From positions 1-29,488 of IMG/VR virus record IMGVR_UViG_3300035698_012174: a DNA stretch of 29,488 bases; one strand, 5' to 3'. How positions within the stretch are numbered: the stretch's first letter is position 1; the number at the start of each line of letters is the position of its first letter. The stretch comes from a virus. Positions 20,813 through 29,474 of the stretch are shown piece by piece. Under the pieces are notes generated by a model, which saw only the letters and a list, made by a program, of their open reading frames with translations, had not been told where the DNA came from and ran no database searches. The position numbers and the translations under genes were made by a program.

Positions 20813-22828
20813 ATGAATACGAACACAAAATATATTTTCCTGATTTTCTGGCTCTTTTTGTTTCCTTGCCTGTGGGCTCAGGAGGATCGCAACGCAATCT
20901 TTGAAAATGAGATGGATGAAAGCTCTGAGCTTCGCAATCTGATCGATGATGAAACGGGTACGGGGTTCATCGTTTTCAACAATTCGCCCGCGTTGGTAAC
21001 TCCTGACTTGGGCATACCGAGCGCGATCGACTTGAGCAACGCAACCGGCTTGCCTTTAGGCTCCGGGGTTATCGGTGATCTTCTTTTTTCCAACCTTGAG
21101 CAATTGGCGGCGTATTCACTTTTCCTGAACAATACAGGCAGCACGGATGATGGCGTAGGGGTTAAGGTATCGGCCTTGTCTACGGGTACATTTGGCTCAG
21201 GGGCGAAGATCCTCTATGAGGATTCGGGTGGTGTGCTTCGGGTGGCTGACTTCGACGATCTGCCAACTGGGGGTAGCGTGCCTGAGCAATTGGCGGCGTA
21301 TTCACTTTTCCTGAACAATACAGGCAGCACGGATGATGGCGTAGGGGTTAAGATATCGGCCTTGTCTACGGGTACATTTGGCTCAGGGGCGAAGGTCATC
21401 TATGAGGATTCGGGCGGGGTGCTTCGGGTGGCTGACTTCGACGATCTGCCAACTGGGGGGGTGATCGATCTGGGCACCGATGTTACCGGCGATTTGCCGT
21501 TTTCGAATCTAACTCAATTAGGGGCCTATTCTATCTTGCTAAATGATTCGGGTGGCACGGCGGATGCGTATGCGGCGAAGATTTCAGATTTGTCAAATGG
21601 TACTTTCAGCTCAGGCGATAAGTTTATTTTTGAGGAGTCAACGGGAGAACTGAGAAAGGCTGACTATGACGATTTGCCAAGCGGTGGCGGGTCGTTCGAT
21701 GGGGATCTTGAGCTTGGGGTGGCGTCGGTGATCAATCTCACGGCGGATGTCGATGACTGGAATCCAACCGGGCTGTCAACGGAAACGATTATACCTTTCA
21801 CCAGTGATGGAAATTATACGATTTCCGGCATGGCGGCAATCGCTGATGGGAAGTGGAGGTACTTGCACAATCGAAACGCGCTAGCCGGGGGTGTGATCAC
21901 TCTGGCTGAGGAAGGCACGGGCTCGATTGCTGTGAACCGTTTCAAAAATGGCACGGCCTACATTGGGCCGGGCGTCATCATGGGGGTTTACTATAGCTCA
22001 GCGGATTCGCGTTATATAGTCAAAGGCGTCCCGGTCGATGGGGCTAATTTCGATATCGACCCGGCAACGGGCAATCTGATTTTCGTGGGTGGCGGCAATG
22101 GCGATCGGGTATCGCCTCTCAACTCGGCTGAGATCGCAATCAGTACGTCAACTACTTTAACGGTATCGAGGCAGCATGCAATCACAGCGGCAAGCGATCT
22201 CACACAAACGCTTCCGGCTGTTTCTGGCAATACGGGCAAGCTGTTATCTGTGCGAGTGGTTGGCAGCTCTGCGGGCCTTGTGACGATCGACGGTGACGGA
22301 TCTGAACTTATCGACGGTGCCGCAACTCGCGTGATGTGGGCGGGGGAGTCGGCTGAGCTGTTGTGTGACGGTACTGGATGGGTGAAGATCGGCGGCAAGA
22401 CAATTGCCATGAATGCGGTAATCACTCTCACAGCCTCGCAAACGATTCCCGATGATACGGATACAAAAATCGAATACGACACTACAATAATCAATGTGGG
22501 CTCTATGACGGACATTGGAAACAATGAAATCGATATTCGCCGGGCGGGTAATTACTCTATGTTTGGCTCAGTCATTTTCGACAATCTGGAGAACACTGTT
22601 TTGATCTCCGGGCATATTTACAAGGACGCCGCTTCCTTGCGAAACATTCAGCGGTACTCAACCGGCAATGGTCGAAAGGTGAATTTGGATATTAGCGTTG
22701 CGGCGGCTCTTGCGGCGGGTGAGGTTGTATCCATGGAAATATTTCAAAATAGCGGGGTTGGCAAGGCTCCAAGGTTCTCAATGACGCTTGAGCCAACTTT
22801 GATTGTAACTGAGATACCTGTTTGGTGA
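20813..22828 (+). CDS. tail fibre with C1q-like tip and an N-terminal signal-like segment
   Basis: 671 residues from ATG 20813, one base after the previous stop; an ATG at 20789 lies inside that gene. Residues 1-22 are a Lys/hydrophobic/LWA-Q profile of a Sec signal peptide, unexpected for a virion protein. Three 62-residue repeats (about 90-153, 154-215, 228-290) each close with FDDLP or YDDLP. Next come fibre modules: DWNPTGLSTETII (about 315-405) and a strand region ending ELLCDGTGWVKIGG (about 455-527). The C-terminus (about 534-671) looks like a C1q/jelly-roll receptor-binding tip (TLTASQTIPDDTDTKIEYDT, then IDIRRAGNYSMFGSV). The fibre probably binds a surface glycan. The next gene overlaps by one base. 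Confidence 0.7.
   Translation: MNTNTKYIFLIFWLFLFPCLWAQEDRNAIFENEMDESSELRNLIDDETGTGFIVFNNSPALVTPDLGIPSAIDLSNATGLPLGSGVIGDLLFSNLEQLAAYSLFLNNTGSTDDGVGVKVSALSTGTFGSGAKILYEDSGGVLRVADFDDLPTGGSVPEQLAAYSLFLNNTGSTDDGVGVKISALSTGTFGSGAKVIYEDSGGVLRVADFDDLPTGGVIDLGTDVTGDLPFSNLTQLGAYSILLNDSGGTADAYAAKISDLSNGTFSSGDKFIFEESTGELRKADYDDLPSGGGSFDGDLELGVASVINLTADVDDWNPTGLSTETIIPFTSDGNYTISGMAAIADGKWRYLHNRNALAGGVITLAEEGTGSIAVNRFKNGTAYIGPGVIMGVYYSSADSRYIVKGVPVDGANFDIDPATGNLIFVGGGNGDRVSPLNSAEIAISTSTTLTVSRQHAITAASDLTQTLPAVSGNTGKLLSVRVVGSSAGLVTIDGDGSELIDGAATRVMWAGESAELLCDGTGWVKIGGKTIAMNAVITLTASQTIPDDTDTKIEYDTTIINVGSMTDIGNNEIDIRRAGNYSMFGSVIFDNLENTVLISGHIYKDAASLRNIQRYSTGNGRKVNLDISVAAALAAGEVVSMEIFQNSGVGKAPRFSMTLEPTLIVTEIPVW
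21098..21459 (+). repeat. recent 176-bp tandem duplication inside the fibre gene
   Basis: 21098-21273 and 21284-21459 are almost identical at the DNA level, offset by 186 bp. The few differences include AAGGTA/AAGATA, GATCCTC/GTCATC and GGTGGT/GGCGGG. A third, diverged copy of the same protein unit follows at about 21495-21685. The offset is a multiple of three, so the frame is kept. Confidence 0.9.
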
Positions 22829-25800
22829 TGAGGAATTTTGTGAAAGTATTGGGGTTCATGATGTGCTCGGCTCTCCAATTGTGGGGGGCCGAGTCTATCA
22901 ATAATGGCAAGAGTGGAATCATGCTTTCGCTTGCGGGCTCCCAGGGTACCGATTGGGAAGTGGAAAATCTCTACTATGACCGGGGCCGAATCGGGACTTG
23001 CATCATCTATATCAAGGCGGGTACGGATATCACCTATGGTCACAATTCGCTCAATCGTGCGGGCCGGGCTGATGGCTCGGACAATTATGAAACTGTCGAT
23101 ACAAGTGTGGGGGTTATCAAGTACCGGGTTGATGGTGATCAGCATTGGGAAAAATACGTGTACGATTGGCCTGTGTGGGTGAATGGAACAGATTTCAATG
23201 GGCTTGACTATGGGCTATACGGTGCGGGTGGTACCGGCGTTGTGGGCACTACTGGAAGCAATGGGGTTGCGTTGGATTCCTTGGCCTCAAAGGAAACTCA
23301 CTTCTATCGCGGGATGATTGATTCGTTTGGGGATGAGTGGCATACGCTCACGATGGCTGATGACGATATTGGATACACGTCGAATCCTGAATACCGGGCA
23401 AGTGATGGCAAGGTGTGGCTCTTTGTGGTGAATCCTAAAACGCCTTGCCTTTCGATCACTGAGGATGGAGGCCAGTTCTATACAACTCCACCGAAAAAAT
23501 ACTTCATACCGAAAATCTATGATCAAACGACCTATTTCTCTGGTACGGTCGATTTCGCTTTGAGGGATATCAATGGGAATAATGTTTTTTACCGAATCGT
23601 TGGGAACACTGGCGATGGTGATGCCTATACGGATTCGGGTGGATCGAGTGTGACCCTGGACGAAACCGATTTCGCTGATGGCCCTCAGTATTTGCAATAC
23701 TACTACGCGGGGCAGATTGCCAATACCAAGACGCGAAAGATTGTAGAAAATCCGGCATTTCCAAGCGCGGGTGAGGCTCATGGCGATCGGCTTTGGGTGA
23801 ATGCGTCCTATTGGACTTCGGACATTGCCACCGGGCTTTCAAGCGATTCAATCAAATCCTTTTGGCTGAATCGGTGGAAGGAGAATGCTGGCACGGGTGC
23901 AAAATACGGCAACGGGTATCGCTCGGTTGGCGGCGGGGATGAGCAAGCGCTCGTGGCTCGGTATCACGGAATGAATCATATAAATCCGGGTGGAAATGAT
24001 GAGGCTATATCGGTTTCTAAATCTCAAATGCTGGATACGGTTTGCATTCTCGATCCGGTTTCGATCGAAACCAACACGGAAGGCAAGGCCAATCCAACGC
24101 GGGAAATGGTGTATCGTGGATACTATGACATCAAACCAATCATTTCCTCATTGATCGCCTATGATATAATCGCCGGATACTATCGATCTGATCAGGGATA
24201 CGCTGACGGGCTGACACCGATCGAGGATCTTTTCATTCGTGATGCTTTCGCCAAGTTTGTGCATGCGTCTTTGCTTGATGTGGCGGGCTATGCCGGGCTC
24301 TTGCGGGATGCTGAGAATTTTGGTGAGATGTGGGATACGGCTCATCGGGTAGGGGCAGCGATGGCGGGTTGTATGATGCCGTCTTACTCTACTGAATACT
24401 ATGGAACAAGCGGGCTTGACGGTACCGCTACGACTTGGCCCGACAATCCGTTTGTTTCGGATGAATATACTTGGTCTGAAATATTCCTTGAGAATGGGGT
24501 GGGGTCGATTTCGGGTTTTCCGAATCTTCACAAGCGGTTTGGTTTTGGCGATGCGGATGAGTACCTTTTCACGGACAATGGGGAGTGGGGTGATCGTAGG
24601 AGCTACACGGCAACGAATCTAATGGGGCATGCCATTTATACGTATCGAAACCTGCTCACGCTGTTCAATCCTGACCGTACAATGGCAAACATGGATGCGG
24701 CGATGGTGGCGGCCTCAACAGGGCAGCTTTACGGGCTGAAAATAAGCAAGCCGGATGACGCAAATCCTCATTTTAGATCGTGGATAGGATTTCAAAATCT
24801 ATGGTATCCAGACTTCGAGGATGAGGCTGAGGAAAGAATGGCGGCCCGCTCATCGGGCGATGAGGAGTCGAAAGGAAAGCAGTATGAAAGGGGTGGCGTT
24901 CTCGCCATCCTTTGGCATCTCCACGATATTCCAAGGCCATCCGGCTCGACGGTTTCGACGCTTTCACAACCTACGTTTTCGCCGGTGGCGGGCACCTATG
25001 AGGCGGCTCAAAATGTTTCCATCACGATCGCAAATGCGGATACGATCTATTTCACAACGGATGGCTCGACTCCAACAACGGGCTCAAGTGTTTACAGCTC
25101 GGCTATTTCGGTATCATCCTCACAGACTTTGAAAGCCTTTGGTGTGGCGGCTGGATACGCCGATGGAAATGTGGGTTCCTCCTTATATGCAATCGGCATT
25201 TCCAACCCGGTCGCTTCGCCATCGGGCGGGGTGTATGGGCTCCCTCAATACGTGGCTTTAAGCGTTGGAACGGCTGGGGCTTCGATTTACTATACAACGG
25301 ATGGCTCAACGCCTGACAATTTGGATACGCTATACGATTCACCAATCGCAATCTCATCGGATACGGGCTTGAATTTCATTGCTATCAAGGCCGGGCTTGC
25401 TGATTCAAGCGTGGTTGAGGAAAGCTATGCTTTTGCTGAATATACGGCGAATAATGACGGTTGGCAGTCATTCCCGATAACCAATCAAACGAGTGAATTC
25501 GCAATCACTTTTGAGGCGACGCCTGACAATAGCCCGATAGAGGGCTTTATTGGTTTGGGCGATATTTCCACGGTGACTACTTACAGCGAAAACGCGGCTT
25601 TGATTCGGTTTTTCACTGATGGAACGATTGAGGCGTTTGATTCAGCGGGTGTGGGCAATCCCAACAATGGGGGGGCTTGGTACTACAAGGATTCAACGCT
25701 TAATTACTTGGCGGATACGCGATATGATTTCCGACTTGTGGTCGATCCTGTTGCGGGCACCTATGATGTATTTGTAACGCCTGAGGGTGGGAGCGAATCG

Positions 25801-26268
25801 CTAGTTGTTGATGATTACGCATTCAGAGATGCGGCAACGAATATCGACACGATTTCTTTTTTCTGTCTATCCGATGACGCGATTGTGATAAACAATCTTA
25901 GCCTTGGAACGCCGGGTGCGGCGACGCTCGCTCTTTCGAATCCGGTGCTCAGTGAGGATGGCTTGACGATCGTGGCGGATATAGTGGGCGGCAATGGATT
26001 CTATACACCGGGAACGGGCATTACGGGGCTCACAGTGAGTCACGGGGGAATCGCGGCAAGCATTTCATCCGCAACAATCGCGGGCACAAGGCTAACAATC
26101 ACACTTGGCGATGCTGTCAATGGCGGTGTGTGGATCGATATGGATCTTTCGTCCGGCTCGAATATCCGTGATGGAAACAATGATACACCAACCAATCAGA
26201 ATGATTTGCTGATTAAAAATGAGTCTGAGGCAAATGTGGGATACTTTCGAAATAATCTAGCACTATGA
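22828..26268 (+). CDS. large multidomain secreted-type protein with chitobiase-C-like repeats
   Basis: 1146 residues from the ATG overlapping the fibre stop (TGATG). It starts with a signal-like segment (VKVLGFMMCSALQLWGAES). Residues about 25-300 are beta-rich and unidentified. About 320-700 are helix-rich with aromatic and acidic residues (IKPIISSLIAYDIIAGYY at 434; FAKFVHASLLDVAGYAGLL at 472) and may be an alpha/alpha-toroid of polysaccharide lyases; this is weak. Two CHB_HEX_C-type modules (about 712-790, 791-869) each contain IYFTTDGSTP or IYYTTDGSTP. Then come a LamG-like sandwich (871-1030) and a Gly-rich SwmB-like end. The architecture fits a glycan-binding, perhaps glycan-cutting, adsorption protein. 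The next gene overlaps (ATGA). Confidence 0.6.
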   Translation: MRNFVKVLGFMMCSALQLWGAESINNGKSGIMLSLAGSQGTDWEVENLYYDRGRIGTCIIYIKAGTDITYGHNSLNRAGRADGSDNYETVDTSVGVIKYRVDGDQHWEKYVYDWPVWVNGTDFNGLDYGLYGAGGTGVVGTTGSNGVALDSLASKETHFYRGMIDSFGDEWHTLTMADDDIGYTSNPEYRASDGKVWLFVVNPKTPCLSITEDGGQFYTTPPKKYFIPKIYDQTTYFSGTVDFALRDINGNNVFYRIVGNTGDGDAYTDSGGSSVTLDETDFADGPQYLQYYYAGQIANTKTRKIVENPAFPSAGEAHGDRLWVNASYWTSDIATGLSSDSIKSFWLNRWKENAGTGAKYGNGYRSVGGGDEQALVARYHGMNHINPGGNDEAISVSKSQMLDTVCILDPVSIETNTEGKANPTREMVYRGYYDIKPIISSLIAYDIIAGYYRSDQGYADGLTPIEDLFIRDAFAKFVHASLLDVAGYAGLLRDAENFGEMWDTAHRVGAAMAGCMMPSYSTEYYGTSGLDGTATTWPDNPFVSDEYTWSEIFLENGVGSISGFPNLHKRFGFGDADEYLFTDNGEWGDRRSYTATNLMGHAIYTYRNLLTLFNPDRTMANMDAAMVAASTGQLYGLKISKPDDANPHFRSWIGFQNLWYPDFEDEAEERMAARSSGDEESKGKQYERGGVLAILWHLHDIPRPSGSTVSTLSQPTFSPVAGTYEAAQNVSITIANADTIYFTTDGSTPTTGSSVYSSAISVSSSQTLKAFGVAAGYADGNVGSSLYAIGISNPVASPSGGVYGLPQYVALSVGTAGASIYYTTDGSTPDNLDTLYDSPIAISSDTGLNFIAIKAGLADSSVVEESYAFAEYTANNDGWQSFPITNQTSEFAITFEATPDNSPIEGFIGLGDISTVTTYSENAALIRFFTDGTIEAFDSAGVGNPNNGGAWYYKDSTLNYLADTRYDFRLVVDPVAGTYDVFVTPEGGSESLVVDDYAFRDAATNIDTISFFCLSDDAIVINNLSLGTPGAATLALSNPVLSEDGLTIVADIVGGNGFYTPGTGITGLTVSHGGIAASISSATIAGTRLTITLGDAVNGGVWIDMDLSSGSNIRDGNNDTPTNQNDLLIKNESEANVGYFRNNLAL

Positions 26269-27002
26269 AAAAAGCAATCGCTCTCCTGGTATTCGTAATA
26301 ATTGGGCCGATATTCGGCAGTTGGATCGTGCGTGAGGCGGCTGTGGATACATATGCGGAACTTGTCGAGGAAACGGCGGTTGCATATTACAAGCTTTCTG
26401 AGGGGGCGGGGTCTCTCGCTGATGCGATGGGTGGAACTGCGTTGACTGTCTCGGGTTCTCCAATCTATGGTCAGCCTGGCTTGATTCCTTCTGACGCGGG
26501 GACTTCGATTGCTTTCTCATCGGGTTCGTATGCGAGTGTTGGTGAGGATTTGGGGATTTCGGGATACCCGTTTTCGTTTGAATTCATCACAGAGACAACT
26601 AGCGGTGCAAGAGATGTGATAGTGTTTCTCGGTGATGACGCTGTGGAGCGCACGTATAGTGCGGCCTATATAGAAAATGGAAACAATGCGTTTAGCGCGT
26701 CGATCCGAAATAGCAGTCTAATACACACAAATTCAACTACGGCGGGAAATGATGGCTCGGCTCATCATGTGGTGTGCAATTACAATTCTGCGACTGATAG
26801 AGAGGTTTTTGTGGATGGTGTCAGTAGGGGAACTCAAACAGACAGTGTGGCGTTTCCTGTGCCGAATCGTTTTGCGATCGCGGCCTTGCGTTCTAGTAGT
26901 CCGGGCGACTATTACAGTGGGACCGTTCAGCATGTATCGGTGCATGATGTGGCTTTGTCTCAATCTCAGATTTCAGAAAGGTTTGCCGCAACTGGATTGT
27001 GA
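26265..27002 (+). CDS. LamG-like concanavalin-fold protein with signal-like N-terminus
   Basis: 245 residues. A KK-plus-hydrophobic start (KKAIALLVFVIIGPIFGSW) suggests export or a membrane anchor; no clean cleavage motif is visible. The body matches LamG_3/laminin-G-like proteins: AYYKLSEGAGSLADA at about residue 40, ITETTSGARDVIVFLGD, VVCNYNSATDREVFVDGVSRG, and the closing VHDVALSQSQISERFAATGL. Such domains bind carbohydrate or other surface ligands. It is a stand-alone copy of the fold also seen within its upstream neighbour, next to the lyase-like gene. Confidence 0.7.
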   Translation: MKKAIALLVFVIIGPIFGSWIVREAAVDTYAELVEETAVAYYKLSEGAGSLADAMGGTALTVSGSPIYGQPGLIPSDAGTSIAFSSGSYASVGEDLGISGYPFSFEFITETTSGARDVIVFLGDDAVERTYSAAYIENGNNAFSASIRNSSLIHTNSTTAGNDGSAHHVVCNYNSATDREVFVDGVSRGTQTDSVAFPVPNRFAIAALRSSSPGDYYSGTVQHVSVHDVALSQSQISERFAATGL

Positions 27003-28234
27003 TGAGGTGGGTTTTTGTAATATTTATTTGTATTGGTCGATGGGGTCTGTATGCGTCTGATGGAGACTTGGCGGCATCCGTGGGACCGGTATTGTATGCG
27101 GCCAACGATAGTGAGCTGACGAGTCAGCTTGCGGCTTCGAATCCGGGTCAGCATGTGGTTTTAACTGGTACGGTTTATGATGAAAACAGGGTGTTATATG
27201 AGGGTGACGTTGTTGTTGGTGCGGATATAAATGATCCTCCTGTGGTCGATGCTAAATACACATTCAGCGGTGCTGATAGTGGTGTGTATGGTCTGGATTT
27301 CGATGGGGGTTGGATTGTGATGGAGGGCGATAGGGCCTTTATCAAGAGATGTTGGATACATTCTATGGGGGCTCAAGTGCCGATCGCAATCGATGATGGT
27401 GATCATGTTGTGGTGGCCAATAATGAGGTTTACAATTGGGGGAATACGAGTGATTGCGGGGCAAGGCGGGGGATTAGAATTAGAGCGCCAAAACCCGGTG
27501 ACCATGATGGGGCTAGATGGCCTAGGATCTCCTGGAACTACATAAGAGATCAAGTGAATTTCAATCCTGAGTCTTGCTCGCCTGATGCTGAAGTCATCTC
27601 TGTGGGGTATGGTGGTTCGGCTCAGCGGGGGCAAAGTGAGTTAGGAGCTTGGATACATCACAATTTTCTTGTGAATTGCGGGGGAGATAAAGAGGGGATA
27701 GGTGTGAAGGCGTCATACAATACGATTGAGTTCAATCACTTGAACGGCCTGAGGGGCTTTAATAATCGCCACGGTGGTTTCAATGTCTATCGAGGCAATC
27801 GGATTGAGAATATCGATGGATCTGGGAAGCGGCACAATCGAGGGGGTGAGCAAAATTGGTCTATAGGTGAGGTGACTAGTGGTGAGTTTCAAGTGGAGAG
27901 CGGCTGGTACAATTTTGGCGAAACGCATGGTGATGCGGGAACGTATATGAGATCGAATGACACTCGAATTATCGGATCTGTGGCGGCGGATTTTGAGATT
28001 GGTGTGGATAGGGGCAATTTGTATGCAATCAATACGCTGATTGAGGCAACCAACAAGGCTCCACTTTTATTGAGCAATCAATCAGGTACGATCAATGATT
28101 GGGATCAATCGGCATCCGTCACGGTTCCCACGGCTATCACGCTCACGGCTGACGATGTAGGGCCGCTGGCTTCGGTGAGTGAACCTGAACCTGAGCCTGA
28201 GCCTAAAACCAATAGAAAACTAATCGCTCTTTGA
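27002..28234 (+). CDS. PL6-like polysaccharide lyase with signal-like N-terminus
   Basis: 410 residues from ATG 27002; GTG 26999 adds one, and numbering here counts from it. Signal-like start ending LYAS. Residues 35-60 (NPGQHVVLTGTVYDE) match the opening of PL6 beta-helix lyases (NPGDxIxLxxGxY). Then AEVISVG (197-203), a glycan/Ca-site segment GGDKEGIGVKASYN with Asp230, Glu232 and Lys237, and NNRHGGFNVYRGNRI with Arg257. In chondroitinase B the Ca ligands E243/E245 precede the catalytic K250 and R271 with the same D/E-x-E-x4-K spacing. Arg lies 20 rather than 21 residues after Lys. Family substrates are alginate or dermatan/chondroitin-type acidic glycans. The C-terminus has an EPEPEPEP linker. 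Confidence 0.65.
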   Translation: MRWVFVIFICIGRWGLYASDGDLAASVGPVLYAANDSELTSQLAASNPGQHVVLTGTVYDENRVLYEGDVVVGADINDPPVVDAKYTFSGADSGVYGLDFDGGWIVMEGDRAFIKRCWIHSMGAQVPIAIDDGDHVVVANNEVYNWGNTSDCGARRGIRIRAPKPGDHDGARWPRISWNYIRDQVNFNPESCSPDAEVISVGYGGSAQRGQSELGAWIHHNFLVNCGGDKEGIGVKASYNTIEFNHLNGLRGFNNRHGGFNVYRGNRIENIDGSGKRHNRGGEQNWSIGEVTSGEFQVESGWYNFGETHGDAGTYMRSNDTRIIGSVAADFEIGVDRGNLYAINTLIEATNKAPLLLSNQSGTINDWDQSASVTVPTAITLTADDVGPLASVSEPEPEPEPKTNRKLIAL

Positions 28235-28235
28235 T

Positions 28236-28484
28236 ATGAATGAGGAAACTTTGAGGAAATCATCTATGCGGGTGATGTGCAACCGGCTCAATTTATTCAC
28301 GGTGATTGCGGCTTACGGCACGTTGGCGCTTATCGTGTATTTGTGTGTTGGTGACGTGGAGATCGATGACGGCCACAAGTGGCTTGTGGGTGAATTGATT
28401 GGATTGATCGTGCTTTCTCAAACTATCGCGAGCGGTGGTAAGGTGTTGCAAAAGCATGCTGAGGTGAAAGGGGGTCACGGATGA
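28236..28484 (+). CDS. two-span holin-like membrane protein
   Basis: 82 residues with hydrophobic segments at about 19-39 (LFTVIAAYGTLALIVYLCVG) and 49-68 (WLVGELIGLIVLSQTIASGG), a charged N-terminus and a His/Gly-rich tail. Size and two spans match class II holins. It starts one base after the lyase stop and overlaps the next membrane gene (ATGA), forming a three-gene membrane block. Its direct partner enzyme is not visible. Confidence 0.5.
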   Translation: MNEETLRKSSMRVMCNRLNLFTVIAAYGTLALIVYLCVGDVEIDDGHKWLVGELIGLIVLSQTIASGGKVLQKHAEVKGGHG

Positions 28485-28939
28485 TCGAGCTTTTGGTATC
28501 GCTTTTTTCGGTGGCGGGCTCGGCGGGATTTGGCAGTTTTCTCAAGATTGTTGCCGGGGTTTTCGAAGGCAGAACCAATCGGAAGCTCGCGGCTGTGGGG
28601 GCGATGCGATCGGATGCGGTTGCGTTTCAGCGGGCGGTTTTTGGAGGCAATAGCAAAACCTCGCGATCAAGCGCTTTCACTCGGAGAATTTTGGCGATCA
28701 TGCTTGTGGGACTGATCGTTTTCGTGGGTTCGTACGGGGTGATCAATCCCGGCACGGAGTTCACAACATTTCTAATGCCTGAGATGAAAAACGGGTTTTC
28801 GTTTCTGTGGGGGTTTTTAAAGTTTCCCACTACAAAGGAAGTGACCGTCATTTTGACCACCGGGCATCTATCTCTAATGGCTATCAATATCGCGGCGATC
28901 AGCGTGGGTTTCTATTTTACACCTGTTGGGCAAAAGTGA
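28481..28939 (+). CDS. three-span membrane protein, holin/antiholin-like
   Basis: 152 residues. A hydrophobic start (IELLVSLFSVAGSAGFGSFL) is followed by a basic middle, then spans near 68-86 (RILAIMLVGLIVFVGSYGV) and 122-146 (VTVILTTGHLSLMAINIAAISVGFYF). The opening resembles the holin-like 3TM proteins of marine phages, a recollected resemblance only. Coupled to both neighbours by overlaps (ATGA before, TGATG after). Confidence 0.5.
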   Translation: MIELLVSLFSVAGSAGFGSFLKIVAGVFEGRTNRKLAAVGAMRSDAVAFQRAVFGGNSKTSRSSAFTRRILAIMLVGLIVFVGSYGVINPGTEFTTFLMPEMKNGFSFLWGFLKFPTTKEVTVILTTGHLSLMAINIAAISVGFYFTPVGQK

Positions 28940-29271
28940 TGAGTGAAAAAAATCAAAACCAGCTAACTGAGAATACGCTCGTTCATTTGGGAACTGTGGC
29001 TGTAGTGGTTTGCTGTCTAGTTACCATAACGTGGAAAATCTCGGCTTGGGGGACGGAAATGACAAACAGGCTCCTGCAAATCGATGAGTCGGTGAAAAAA
29101 TTAACTGTCAATACTCGAACCATGGGTGATGCGCTGGATAGAAAGCGTGACCGGGGGCCTCAGGATTTCACGCGGGCTCAGGCCGATTTGTTCTTGAGGG
29201 ATGTTTCGGATCTGAACAGCCTGGAATTGCCTGACATTTGGGGCGATCGATATGATCCAAAGGACTATTAA
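28939..29271 (+). CDS. single-span membrane protein with coiled coil, spanin-like
   Basis: 110 residues from ATG 28939 (TGATG with the previous stop); an in-frame ATG at 28807 overlaps too deeply. Hydrophobic segment at about 16-34 (LGTVAVVVCCLVTITWKIS), then a charged helical region (TNRLLQIDESVKKLTVNTRTM) and an acidic C-terminus. One N-terminal span plus periplasmic helix is the i-spanin layout; no outer lipoprotein partner is seen, so the call is tentative. It is the last gene before the 217-bp non-coding end. Confidence 0.45.
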   Translation: MSEKNQNQLTENTLVHLGTVAVVVCCLVTITWKISAWGTEMTNRLLQIDESVKKLTVNTRTMGDALDRKRDRGPQDFTRAQADLFLRDVSDLNSLELPDIWGDRYDPKDY

Positions 29272-29348
29272 ATCGTATTAAAACCGGATTAATGATCCCT
29301 TAAAGTATTGATAGCCAGTTCTTTAATGACTATGCGGCGGCTCGGAAT

Positions 29349-29409
29349 GACTCGCGAGTCTGCGAGTTGAGTCGATGCAATGGTTCGGCCTCTGGGACTG
29401 TCCTAGGAC
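29349..29409. promoter_or_regulatory. palindrome cluster in the terminal non-coding region
   Basis: GACTCGCGAGTC (29349-29360) is a perfect 12-bp palindrome, followed by GCGAGTTGAGTC that offers alternative pairing with its left half. GTCCTAGGAC (29400-29409) is another perfect palindrome, preceded by GGGACTGTCC-type pairing. There is no T-run, so these are not standard terminators. They could be operators or a recombination/packaging site. Confidence 0.45.
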
Positions 29410-29428
29410 TAAAGCAACAAATAAACAA

Positions 29429-29474
29429 AAAAGTTTGCATTAGGGGTTGACAAAAAAACTTTTATGTTTAGGTT
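29429..29474 (+). promoter_or_regulatory. candidate promoter embedded in an inverted repeat
   Basis: AAAAGTTT (29429-29436) and its complement AAACTTTT (29456-29463) flank a consensus -35 TTGACA at 29447-29452. TAGGTT at 29469-29474 is a weak -10 at 16-bp spacing. The flanking inverted repeat looks like an operator. It would drive transcription off the right edge of the window, and towards base 1 if the sequence is circular. Confidence 0.4.
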
